A stretch of DNA of 64,000 nt, from positions 62,001 to 126,000 of the forward strand of contig JAMFTG010000232.1 in the NCBI GenBank assembly GCA_023974075.1, read 5' to 3'. A program made the position numbers and the translations under genes. Each line of letters starts with the position of its first letter. The stretch's first letter is position 1. The stretch comes from Chaenocephalus aceratus (taxonomy: Eukaryota; Chordata; Actinopteri; Perciformes; Channichthyidae). Positions 1-10,789 of the stretch are shown one piece after another. The notes below the pieces were generated by a model that did not search any database, was not told where the DNA came from, and was given only the letters and a program-made list of their open reading frames with translations.

Positions 1-2724
1 CGTCGAGAAGATGGAGCACATAGGGGAGTCTGTGGTTGTTTGTCAAGATCCGGCACAGAGCTTCTGAAAGGGAATCAAAGATTTTGGGACTGCTTCTGCA
101 GCCGAATGTGAGGCGTACTGAGAAGTAATAGGCTCCCTTCCAGTACGCTCCAAAGACACGCCAGGAGTCTGGGTGAATAGGCAAGATCTTGAGTGCACTG
201 GTGATGTCTGCCTTAGAGAGCCATGCTCCCCGGCCTGCTGAGCGGATGAGGGTGATGGCGTGGTCGATGTTTGCGTATTGCATCGAAAAGTCTGGGCTTG
301 GAATGACGCTGTTAATGCTCGGGATGGCTGAGCCGTGTGGAGAAGACAGGTCTATTATGAGCCTCTTTTCCCGGAGTATTTCCGAGTAGCTATGCCTACT
401 GGACTGATGCGGACACTGGAAAGGGGGGACTATCGAATGGCCTATCATGAATCCTTCTTTGACTTCATTGGCCAGTAAGGTGTCGAAGGTGTGAGGTTCT
501 GTTAAAGCGGACTGAAGGTTGCGGCAGATGTGAGATGTGTCAGGCAGTATTGCTACGCCTGGGGGAAACCATGGGTGAAGCCATTGTTGAGAAAGTAAAC
601 AAACTATCAGGATGATTCACTGAGGCGGTAGCTAAGTTGCTTATCTTGACGGGTGTGCTGAGGTGCCGTGCTAGTCAATCTGCTGGTGTAGTTGGGTTGT
701 GAGGGCAGGTGCTCCTGGCATGAGCGCCGCCGCAGAAAGAGCAGATGTGCATGAGGCGGCAGCTAGAAAGAGAGCAGCCTAGGTCATTGAAATTGTTGTG
801 CACCATCCTGCCTCCCTGGTAGAGGATTGGCCTTCCGCGTCTGTCGACGCCCTTTGAAACGGGGGCGTTGGCTGGTGAACATTTGTTTGCGGGCCTAGGG
901 ATGATGGGAGTGCGGCAGGTGACAGGCGGTTGAAGGTTGAGGCGTTGCCTCTTGAAGGAAAGGGGAGTGAGCGGGGTGGCTCGGGTGGTGGGGCGCTGAC
1001 TGACCACGCTGAGGCCGGGTGGGAGGGGGCTCCGCATAATTGGCAAGAGAGGGATCCGCGTGCTGCGAAGATGCGGCAGTAAAGCTCGGAGTCCAGAGCA
1101 TCCCAGTATGTTCCCTGGTTGAACTGCTTGATGCGGCCGGCGGCTTGGCTAGCAAAGTGGACGTGGTAGGTGTAACAACCTGAGTCTCCGAAGTGTAAGG
1201 CCATGTCGAGCTCTATGAGGAGGTCGTCCAACTCGGTTCTGCGTGTGGGATAGACTGAGCAGATGACGTCGCGGGTAAAGGGAAAAAGCTAGGGCGAACT
1301 CTGCGGGGGTTAAGTCCTTATACCTCAGAGGTGATGGATTTCGCAGCTGGACTAAACCGAAGTTGGTCTGTATTTCCCTGGGCAGGCTAGTGTCGATGAT
1401 TGATGGCTGTAGTAGCTGAGCCAAGTCTACGTAGTTACCTAGGAGAATCTGCTGGCGCAAGACGGGGGACACGGGGGAAGGGAGATAGACTGAGGAGGCT
1501 GGCTGGATGGGTGGGTGGTGTTGCTGTGGCTAGAGTGGAGCTGGTTGCACAGGGAGGATGGGGTAGGGATGGGGAAGGGATGAGGTAGGGATGGGGTGGT
1601 GGGGGGGGGGAAAGGATAGACCAGTTGGGAAAAGAAGGTACTGGGTAAGAGTCGGCTAATGGGTTAGCATGTAGCATGGCCCCTTGGGTTACTGGGTGAG
1701 GTGCTGTTGCTACGGGGTTAGCTGCTAAAGGAGGAAGGTAAGCAGAAGCTGGGTTGCTGTAGACTGCTGAAGGTAGAGAAGAAGAAGAAGGGATGGAGGG
1801 ATGAAGGGATGTCTGTGCAAGGGGATTTCGTGAAGCCTGTGAGCACAGGGATGAGAGAAAGGTTGACATGAGCTGCGACATGTCAGACACAGAGAGAGCA
1901 GGCACAGAGGGCAATACGACCGGGGGGTGCTGGTGAGTCGGGCTGTGTCCGTGGAAGAGGACGGAGGCCTGTGACGTCACGACCCGTGGTACGCACGCCG
2001 CGCGGTGGTTGGCCCTGGAGCAGGAAGGGCTGTGTGTCTCGTTGTTCTTGTCGTTGTGCTGCTGTAGGCTTTGTAGAGGTTGAACAGTCTAGCCTTGTTG
2101 TCATTTTGGTGAAAGTGGATGCCGTTTTCTTTCAGGAAACGTTGGAGTTGAATGACTGTCCACCTCCATAGTTCGGGCTCTGTAGTTCGGGCTCCGTTTC
2201 GGTCCGAGAGGCGTGTCGAGTGCACCGCTGCGAGTGGCCGGGGGCTGCTAATGAGGCAGGCTGCCGTTGGTGGGGAGATTGGAGCTGGCTGTGCCTGTTG
2301 TGGCCTCGGTTGTTTGCCCTCGCTGGCGGAGTAGACGAAGCCTGGGACCTGTCTGGAGGTGGAGGTGTCTCGTTGGGGGAGCTTGAGTGGGAGCGGTGGC
2401 GGCTGGTGTGTGGGACACTGATTGCCGAGCGCACGCGGCTCCGTTCGGATGCTTGGCTTAGATCCAACTGCTGAAACGTGGATGGCGGGTAGCCGATGTC
2501 GAAGAGATCTTCGTCTGACTCCGGTGAGTTGATCAGCAGTTCGGGATCCATGGTGAGTTGAATGTGCTCGTGGTAGCGTTTAGCTTGTTTGAACCGTGAC
2601 GACGCGCGGCGTGAATCACGGTCTGGCTGTCAGTCCTTGAAAGGATGGAGACAAGCAGTGGCCCGAGGTTTTGCCGGATATAAATAGGGGTGGCCGTTCG
2701 AGGCGGAGTTTTAGGCGTGGCCAT
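1..2724 (-). mobile_element. DIRS/Ngaro-like retrotransposon, copy 1 (truncated by window edge)
   Basis: Read on the minus strand, a promoter-like TATAAATA stretch near 2,680 is followed by a gag-like region (about 2,551 to 675) and the start of reverse transcriptase (about 580 to 1). The gag starts MDPELLINSPESDEDLFDIG, passes through a short helical stretch (WTVIQLQRFLKENG) and a proline-rich part, and ends in a Cys/His knuckle (CSFCGGAHARSTC). Reading is broken by frameshifts. One extra G near 1,272 breaks the frame that is open in copy 2. The family call rests on the RT sequence and on the tyrosine-recombinase remnant seen in copy 2. The right boundary near 2,724 is approximate. Confidence 0.7.
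675..2551 (-). pseudogene. gag-like ORF1 of the DIRS/Ngaro-like element, frameshifted
   Basis: The reading runs from the ATG at 2,551 through at least four frame changes to a stop near 675. The pieces are 2,551-2,132 (acidic then Ser/Pro/Arg-rich N-terminus), 2,225-1,977 (short helical segment possibly of SAP type), 1,980-1,435 (Pro/Ser-rich linker), 1,472-1,149, 1,231-779, and 1,046-675 with the zinc-knuckle-like C-terminus. In the family this protein would package element RNA. Copy 2 keeps 35,822-35,130 open, so at least the break near 1,272 is private to copy 1. No intact protein can be made from this copy. Confidence 0.65.
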
Positions 2725-3120
2725 GCTCCTGAACCTATGTTAACAATTTAACCTCATTTACAGTTAACTCTCACAGTAACGTGATCAATCCACGTTACAT
2801 CAAACATTGCCTTTGTGTTCAGTACAATTCGGTTTGCTGAAGCTCTTCACGTGTTGATGGAGTTTAATGAGATCCATAGAGGAGTTAGCAGTCAGATGAA
2901 AAACCTCCCACGGACTCAGACACTGTCTGTCACTGTTTGGGTGAAGCATTAGCACTCTGCATCACAGCTTGCATGTTACTGCAAGAGAGACTGTTCAGGT
3001 ATTGTTCATGAGAGTGAACATATGATCTGCCTGCATTGCTGATGGATGCTCAATTCAATTAGACATCACTTTTGATGGGCATGTGGAAGTGCAGAGATAT
3101 AGATATCTGTATTTTGTGAT

Positions 3121-4419
3121 ACACACTACTCAGCCTCTCCGGTTTAAAGTTTACTCTAAGGTACTCAAAAGGAGGGTCAGGCCGATTGTCGAACCTCAGA
3201 TTGAGGAGGAACAATGCGGATTCCGTCCTGGTCGTGGAACGACGGATCAGCTTTTTACTCTCGCAAGGATCCTGGAGGGGGCCTGGGAGTACGCTTATCC
3301 GGTCTACATGTGTTTTGTAGACTTGGAGAAGGCGTATGACCGAGTTCCCAGGGAGTTACTGTGGGAGGTGCTGCGTGAGTATGGGGTGAGGGGGTCTCTA
3401 CTCAGGGCCATCCAATCTCTGTACTCGCAAAGCGAGAGCTGTGTCCGGGTCCTCGGCAGTAAGTCGGACCCATTTCCGGTGAGGGTTGGCCTCCGCCAGG
3501 GCTGCGCTTTGTCACCAATCCTGTTTGTAATACACATGGATCGGATTTCGAGGCGTAGTCGTGGGGGAGGGGGTCTGCAGTTCGGTGGACTAAGGATTGC
3601 ACCACTGCTTTTTGCAGATGATGTAGTTCTGATGGCTTCATCGGTCTGCGACCTTCAGCACTCACTGGATCGGTTCACAACCGAGTGTGAAGCGGCTGGG
3701 ATGAGGATCAGCACCTCCAAATCTGAGGCCATGGTTCTCAGCAGGAAACCGATGGACTGTCCACTCCAAGTAGGGAATGAGTCCTTAAGTGAAGGAGTTC
3801 AAGTATCTCGGGGTCTTGTTCTCGAGTGAGGGAACAATGGAGCGTGAGATGGGCCGGAGAATCAGAGCAGCGGGAGCGGTACTGCAGTCGCTTTACCGCA
3901 CCGTTGTGACGAAAAGGGAGCTGAGCCAGAAGGCAAAGCTCTCTGTCTACCGGGCCATTGTTCCTACCCTCACCTATGGTCATGAAGGATGGGTCGCGAC
4001 CGAAAGAACGAGATCGCGGATACAAGCGGCCGAGATGGGTTTTCTCCACAGGGTGGCTGGCGTCTCCCTTAGGGATAAGGTGAGAAGTTCGGTCATCCGG
4101 GAGGGACTCGGAGTTGAGCCGCTCCTCCTTCGCGTCGAAAGGAGCCAGTTGAGGTGGTTCGGGCACCTAGTTAGGATGCCACCTGGGCGCCTCCCTAGGG
4201 AGGTGTTCCAGGCACGTCCAGCTGGGAAGAGACCAAGGGGTAGACCTAAGACCAGGTGGAGGGATTATATCTCTTCGCTGGCCTGGGAGCGCCTTGGGAT
4301 CCCCAGTCAGAGCTGGTTGATGTCGCCAGGGAAAGGAACGTTTGGGGCTCTCTGCTGGAACTGCTACCCCCGCGACCCGACCACGGATAAGCGGGAGAAG
4401 ATGGATGGATGGATGGATG
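3121..4419 (+). mobile_element. Rex3/RTE-type LINE, 5'-truncated (copy 1)
   Basis: The element encodes the reverse transcriptase C-terminal half. Visible blocks are GFRPGRGTTDQLFTLARILE, CFVDLEKAYDRVP, GLRQGCALSPILF, the catalytic LLFADDVVLM (about 3,605-3,635), and after a frameshift near 3,789 the KYLGVLFSSEG block. The distal domain includes LRWFGHLVRMP. The 3' end is a short run of GATG units (about 4,400-4,419), typical of Rex3. TATTTTGTGAT at 3,110-3,120 recurs at 4,420-4,430 as an 11-bp target-site duplication inside the OR exon. The frameshift near 3,789 is shared with copy 2, so the element was dead before duplication. Confidence 0.88.
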
Positions 4420-4496
4420 TATTTTGTGATCATGTTCATAGTTTATGTTCTGATCATCTGCAGTAATTCCACTATTGTGTGCATCATTGTTATTCC

Positions 4497-7142
4497 AGGG
4501 TTCGTACGGTCATTGAAAACCTGGAAAAGTCATGGAAATTGAAAATGCAAATTCCAGGCCCTGGAAAAGTTATGGAAAACAATATTTTTCCCAAAGTTTT
4601 GGAAAAGTCATGGAAATGTAACTAAAGTTGCGTCAAATATAATTTACATTTGATCTAATCACCGAAATAATCTGTGGTCGCGTGCTGTTATGTGCCATCA
4701 TGACGCGCATGGTGTTATTTTTTAATATATGAAGTGCGAGCTGTGTGCTCGAGTCTTCCTGCCTGTCGGCTGAACTCTGCTGCTCCGGGATGAAGGTCAG
4801 CTACAGTATACGGTGCGTTCGTTAACTGTGCGGAGTCACTGTGGCACAGACTGCACCGCTGGTGAACAGCTGTTAGAACGGGCCGTTCAGGTGTTCAGAG
4901 CAGAGCAGCAGAGCGTGATGTGAACTGAAAAGTTTTTCTGTCACAATATCATTAAGGAATCGTTGAGCTAACTAGCATAAATTGTCACTATCTGCTAACG
5001 TTAGCTTTTAGCATTCGTTTTCTAATAGTTTTTTTCATAGGCTATAAACAGAGGTAAAGGAATAGATATTTACTAGAGTAAAAGTAAAAGTACTCAGATC
5101 TTGTACTTTAGTAGAAGTACTCAGATATTGTCCTTGAGTAAAAGTAGAAGTACTCAGATCTTGTCCTTGAGTAAAAGTAGAAGTACTCAGATATTGTACT
5201 TGAGTAAAAGTAGAAGTACTCAGATGTTGTACTTGAGTGAAAGTAGAAGTACTCAGATCGTGTACTTGAGTAAAAGTAGAAGTAATCAGGTATTCTACTT
5301 GAGTAAAAGTAGAAGTACTCAGATCTTGTACTTGAGTAAAAGTAGAAGTACTCAGATCTTGTACTTGAGTAAAAGTAGAAGTACTCATATATTGTACTTT
5401 AGTAGAAGTACTCAGATCTTGTACTTAATAAAAGTAGAAGTACTCAGATCTTGTTCTTGAGTAAAAGTAGATGTACTCAGATCTTGTACTTGAGTAAAAG
5501 TAGAAGTGCTCAGATTTTGTACTTGAGTAAAAGTAGAAGTACTCAGATCTTGTTCTTGAGTAAAAGTAGAAGTACTCAGATGTTGTACTTGAGTCAAAGT
5601 AGAAGTACTCAGGTCTTGTACTTGAGTAAAAGTAGAAGAACTCAGATATTGTACTTGAGTAAAAGTAGAAGTACGCAGATCTTGTACTTGAGTAAAAGTA
5701 GAAGTACTCAGATATTGTACTTTAGTAGAAGTACTCAGATCTTGTACTTGAGTAAAAGTAGAAGTACTCAGATCTTGTACTTGAGTAAAAGTAGAAGTAC
5801 TCAGATCTTGTACTTGAGTAAATGTAGAAGTACTCAGATATTGTACTTTAGTAGAAGTACTCAGATCTTGTACTTAATAAAAGTAGGAGTACTCAGATCT
5901 TGTTCTTGAGTAAAAGTAGATGTACTCAGATCTTGTACTTGAGTAAAAGTAGAAATACTCAGATGTTGTACTTGAGTCAAAGTAGAAGTACTCAGGTCTT
6001 GTACTTGAGTAAAAGTAGAAGTACTCAGATCTTGTACTTGAGTAAAAGTAGAAGTACTCAGATCTTGTTCTTGAGTAAAATTAGAAGTACTCAGATCTTG
6101 TACTTGAGTAAAAGTAGAAGTGTTCAGATTTTGTACTTGCGTAAAAGTAGAAGTACTCAGATCTTGTTCTTGAGTACAGTAGAAGTACCAGAGTGTAGGA
6201 ATACTATGTTACAGTAAAAGCATTCAAAATGTTCCTCAAGTGAAAGTAGAAAAGTATTTTCATCTAAATATAGTGAAAGACAGTAAAAGTAGTGATTGTG
6301 CAGATTGGTCCATTTCAGAATAATATATATGATGTGTTTTATAATGATTGATCATGAAAATGTTCTCAAAGCTGGTGAAGGTGCAGCTAGTCTGAATGGC
6401 TTTGTAGACTGCAGGGTAGCTGGTGGATTTACTCCAGGTGGAACTAAAGTCTGATTCAACACTTGATTATATTTCACATCAATCATCCACATCTGAGAAG
6501 TAACTAAAGGTATTAAATACATCTAGTGGAGTAAAAGTACACCATGTACCTCTGAACTGTAGAGGAGAAGAAGAACAAAGTAGCAAAACATTGAAATACT
6601 TAAAGTACAAGTATCTCAAAATTGTACCCAAGTATAGTACTTGAGTTTATGAACTTAGTTACTTTACACAAACTGGCTATACAGATAGAAAGACTAAGCC
6701 TTGCACAGAGGCATGAAAATACATTTACTCAACAGTGCTGCCAGAATGATAAACGGACTGCTGCACAATTAAAATAAAAGCTTTTGTATATTTCTATTAT
6801 ATGTGACTCTTTGGCGTTTCTGTTATTATTACCTGCTGCTTTAGTTGCTCTGACGGCTAAACTCCTCTGTTATTTCTAAACCGATATTCCGTGGGGTCAG
6901 GGGTCGGGTCCTTGTCACCTTTTTCATACCTGATGACTTTGCCTCCCTGACTGCAGTTGCTTTAGCGAGTAGAAGCTAGTAAGCCTACTATTTGATTTGT
7001 TTTAGATAGGCACTACATGTTTCATATGCAGACCTTATTTTCCTGTTCCATGTTCAAATAAAACATTTTCAGTGCTAATTTTTTTGGTCCTGGAAAATCA
7101 GGCATAGGTCATTGAGAAGTCATGGAGAAGTGTATGAACACT
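4497..7142. mobile_element. Non-autonomous DNA transposon (hAT/P-like) carrying a minisatellite, copy 1
   Basis: The left end AGGGTTCGTACGG resembles the reverse complement of the right end (AGTGTTCATACAC), giving imperfect terminal inverted repeats. GTTATTCC flanks both sides (4,489-4,496 and 7,143-7,150), an 8-bp duplication as made by hAT and P superfamily elements. The subterminal left end has several CTGGAAAAGT(C/T)ATGGAA-type motifs. No transposase reading was found. The interior holds a 33-bp minisatellite. The insertion splits the OR pseudogene between TM1 and the first intracellular loop. Confidence 0.7.
5072..6190. repeat. 33-bp minisatellite (copy 1)
   Basis: More than thirty tandem units, consensus close to TACTCAGATCTTGTACTTGA followed by GTAAAAGTAGAAG, are mixed with 27-bp short variants. 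The unit contains the short inverted pair TGAGTA...TACTCA. Because 33 and 27 are multiples of three, both strands stay open for long stretches, which is why it mimics a protein. It is not treated as coding. Confidence 0.93.
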
Positions 7143-7177
7143 GTTATTCCCAAAAGCCTCCATGAGCCTATGTACAT

Positions 7178-7362
7178 CACATCACATGTCACATGTTAGA
7201 CGCTTTTATCCAAAGCGACTCACACACTCAGTACTGTGGGCAATCCCCACAGGAGCACTTTGGGGTGAAGGGTCTCAGGGACACAACAACATGCTGACTG
7301 CAGTGGGGTTTGAACCTGTGACCCCTGATCCGAACACCAACGCTCAACCCACTGCGCCACAC
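7178..7362 (-). mobile_element. tRNA-derived SINE with L2-like tail (copy 1)
   Basis: Read on the minus strand, the head has a pol III A-box-like TGGCGCAGTGG and a B-box GGTTCAAACCC. The body ends in GTCGCTTTGGATAAAAGCGT, which is also the 3' tail of the L2 LINEs at 33,725-34,006 and 58,404-59,522. GTACAT flanks both sides (7,172-7,177 and 7,363-7,368) as a short target-site duplication. It lies inside the OR pseudogene just after the LHEPMY motif. Confidence 0.85.
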
Positions 7363-8119
7363 GTACATGTTCATTGCAGCTTTGTTGATTGACTCTGTTC
7401 TTTATGGCACCAATATTTACCCCAGGCTTCTGATTGACTTGTTATCAGAGAAAACAGATCATATCTTCTCGAGCCCGTCTGTTTCAAAATGTGATGAATA
7501 TGACTTTGACCTTTTCAGAGTCTTCCCTGCTGGCAGCCAGGGCCTGCGACAGATACGTGTCTCTGTGTAAACCTCTGCATTATCAACCATCGTGAGGAAA
7601 AGAACTGTCGATGTCTGTCTGGTTTTGTCTTGGCTTCTGCCGACTTGTGAGACTGCAGTGGGATGTATTCTTTATTCTAATAGCAAACTCTGCATTTTTA
7701 CTATTAGGGGGATTTTTGTAACAATTCGATTTACGATCTTCAGCGTGTGAGCTCGAGCGCTCTCTCTGTATGTGGAGTGTTCATGTTGGTAAATCTGTCC
7801 CTTCTGCCTCTTATCTTCATACTCTTTACATACACCAGGAGACTGATACTATCATATCAACATGGTGGAGAATACAGGAGAAAAGCTGCACAGACCTGTT
7901 GACCCCACCTGTTGGTTTTAATCAGCTGTCCCTGTTTATTTGATTTAGATGTTGTTATAATTCGTCTAGGATTAAATATTCCCAAAATGACACGTTTGAT
8001 ATTGACTTTGCAAATAGTTTCCTATCGCTCCGTCTTCAACCCAATCATATACGGACTGAACGTGAAAGAAATCTCTGAACACCTTAAATTGTTGTTGTGT
8101 GGGATCAAATCACACTAAC

Positions 8120-8305
8120 GTCACCTGGGTTGGGACAGCCGTGTCCACAGAAGCTGATGTAATGAGGGTCTTTAGGGCCCCCCCCCCCCAAAATCATGAA
8201 TCAGCTAAATATTTTCTGTCTTACACAGAAACGTTTGGCAAATACAAAAAAGTCTAGTTTTAGGTGCGTCTCTAGGTAAGACTGGAAAGTGTGTATGTGT
8301 GTCTA

Positions 8306-8349
<44 letters not shown>

Positions 8350-8843
8350 GGCCTCTCAGTAATATGATGCAATGTGTTCAGATGACAGCCGTGTCCACAG
8401 AAGCTGATGTAATGAGGGTCATTAGAACCCCTCCCCCCCTCTCCGACTACAGCCAGTGTACAGAGAGCTAATTATGACCCAGTGGTCCCAGTGAGTCTCA
8501 GGGGGGGGGGGGGGCTCTGTCGTCACGAACACAACACACACTCACCTGAGCTGCTGAGTAGCTGAGGTGATTATCTCAGTAATTGGTCCGAGGCGGTCAA
8601 CAGAAAAGTTTTCTCCTTCGTCCTCTGAGGAGAGAAACTTTGGCCTGTTAGCAAACACATTAACGACATCTTTATAAGATCAGTTAATACATGGTTATAT
8701 AATATACAGAGTAATACAAATAATATGATGTAACACGTTATAATAAATAACATCAATAATAATGAAGTGGGACTTGATGATGTTTTCTGTATTCCACTCA
8801 AACATCCAAAATCCATATTAAGGATTACGTTTTACTGTCTTTG

Positions 8844-8881
<38 letters not shown>

Positions 8882-8912
8882 GCACGCACGCACGCATGCA
8901 CACACACACACA

Positions 8913-9008
<96 letters not shown>

Positions 9009-9660
9009 TCACTTTAGGGAAACAAACTCCTCAAAAGTTAGCATTACATAACTCTTCATGAACATATTCAAACATGACATGTCAGAAAGCGTGTTTGTAA
9101 TGTAAAAGATAACTGTGTTAATGTCCGTAATGAGGGGGGGGGGGGGGGTTTCATGGTGATATCTGTTAGTTTATTGGTTACCCTATTCTCCTGTAGTGTG
9201 TACCACATGTCTGAGTTTTACAATCCACCTCTCCTCCTCAGAAGTCTCCACTTCAGAGTCCCTTACTGTGCATCCTTCCTCTGCACATTGTGAGGCTTCT
9301 TACACACACAGACTGCCTTATCACTTAAAAGCTTAACATATAATGTACCTGTCACATCCTCACGATGCTGATGGCAAACACTCTTAAAAAAAAAAAAAAA
9401 AAAAAAAAGCACACAGTGAAATGTGGTCTCTGCTTTTAACCCATTTAAAAAAAATGCATTCATCATCATAATTATTCTATATATATAATTTACACAGTGC
9501 CTGTAAACCGGAGGAGAACGCTGGCATGTCTCCTCCTACTTGAAAGACTACGGAGGGACAGGGTCTGCAAAATGAGTTTGTGTGTGTGTTTATATATATA
9601 CAGTATATATATGTATATATATATATATACATATATATACTGTATATATACACAGGGTTG
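8120..9660. repeat. Microsatellite-rich OR 3' flank (copy 1)
   Basis: No gene is seen. The stretch holds a (TG)n tract at about 8,310-8,347, a poly-G tract near 8,501-8,515, a long interrupted (CA)n tract at 8,848-9,000 with CACG variants, poly-G near 9,126-9,148, poly-A at 9,384-9,408, and an AT palindrome near 9,590-9,652. A short segment with CCGTGTCCACAGAAGCTGAT occurs twice (about 8,128 and 8,388). Parts of 8,345-8,720 recur in diverged form at 33,493-33,680. Confidence 0.85.
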
Positions 9661-10161
9661 GGTGAAGTGTTTTGCCCAAAATACCAAAATGCCTCATCAG
9701 CAATTTTCCCCCTAAAAATGAATTGTAATCAATACTTTTAGATGTAAATGATTTATTGTATGATTACTATGGGTCTCTGAAACAATCAGACTGTTACCGC
9801 ACTGTTAGCAGACTGTTAGCAGACTGTTAGCAGACTTTTAGCACTCTTTTCTCCACTGAAACAACTTCAAATCATCAGTGTCACTATTGTGGGGATGTAG
9901 GAATGTACCTGTGCCTGGTGTGGAGCCTCCCCGCACTTTACATCAATTGATTTGCCTTTATTGATCGTATGTTCTGCTGTTAATGCACTGTGCTCATGTT
10001 GGGTGATGCGCTCCCTGGAGCCCTCCTGTGGGGAAACTTGGAACTGCACTTAAATCACTTTGTGCTTTTTAAGCGATTTAAATGAGTTGTTCTCACTTTT
10101 ATGCTGCATGAACACGTATTTGAGCATCTATGCACACTTTCCTCCTATTTAAAACACTTTT

Positions 10162-10440
10162 CAGTGAGGTGCAGCAGCCTGCTTCTCTCCTGTTTCTCTG
10201 CCCCTTTTTAAAACACTTTTCAGTGAGGTGCAGCAGCCTGCTTCTCTCCTGTTTCTCTGCCCCTATGTAAAACACTGTTCAGTGAGGTGCAGCAGCCTGC
10301 TTCTCTCCTGTTTCTCTGCCCTATTTAAAACACTGTTCAGTGAGGTGCAGCAGCCTGCTTCTCTCCTGTTTCTCTGCCACTATTTAAAACACTTTTCAGT
10401 GAGGTGCAGCAGCCTGCTTCTCTCCTGTTTCTCTGCCCCT
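10162..10440. repeat. 59-bp VNTR, five units (copy 1)
   Basis: Units begin CAGTGAGGTGCAGCAGCCTG at 10,162, 10,221, 10,280, 10,338 and 10,397, each ending in a TTTAAAACACTTTT-like stretch. Copy 2 has only two units, at 43,956 and 44,015. It lies about 360 bp upstream of the 5' exon of the NLR-type gene. Confidence 0.92.
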
Positions 10441-10789
10441 ATTTAAAACACTTTTCCTCCTTCCACCTGGCTGGAGGTGAAATCTCTATTTCAGCCCTGA
10501 TTTTGGCACATCTTGTAAACTAGTTAAATTTAGCTTTGTGTTTTTATTTAAGTCGCTGTTCATTGTTTTCTATATAAAGCAGATTTAATGATATCCTATG
10601 GACGCTGATGTGTGGATGTTGTGTCCTTTGATGACTTTGTTGAGCTTGTTTTTAGCTGCATGTCTTTTTCTATCTCACTGAACAAAGTGATGTTGTGAAC
10701 TGCTTCAGCTGGTGAGGCTGGTTATGAATCAGAGGGAGGAGCTTCAGACAGGTGAGGGAAGGTGAAAAGTATGAAGTCAGACTGCCAGA

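Larger units (their letters stand above)
3042..8118 (+). pseudogene. Olfactory receptor pseudogene split by three insertions (copy 1)
   Basis: A teleost odorant-receptor-like single exon is recovered by skipping three mobile elements. The pieces are 3,042-3,120 (N-terminus and start of TM1, with a frame break after MDAQFN), 4,431-4,496 (TM1), 7,151-7,177 (KSLHEPMY, first intracellular loop) and 7,369-8,118. The last piece contains the DRYVS-like end of TM3, TM4-TM6 remnants, NPIIYGL in TM7 (about 8,040-8,065) and a stop at 8,118. Several frameshifts remain outside the insertions; the one after LLSEK is private to copy 1. It is non-functional. The intact OR at 30,652 is a different family member, not its parent. 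Confidence 0.85.

Noticed and set aside
189..389. Plus-strand open readings over the DIRS/Ngaro element (for example 189-389, 1,971-2,474 and their copy 2 twins)
   Set aside because: Shadows of the minus-strand gag/RT; no recognisable motif on the plus strand.
3304..3665. Minus-strand open readings over the Rex3 RT
   Set aside because: Opposite-strand shadows of a clear RT with FADD motif.
5072..6190. Open readings of 119-152 residues with an 11-residue repeat (LSKSRSTQILY), on both strands
   Set aside because: They are produced by a 33-bp minisatellite whose unit length is a multiple of three; no start context, no homology, and the array sits in a transposon.
8767..9051. Proteins of poly Thr-His or Cys-Val
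   Set aside because: Pure translation of (CA)n/(TG)n microsatellites.
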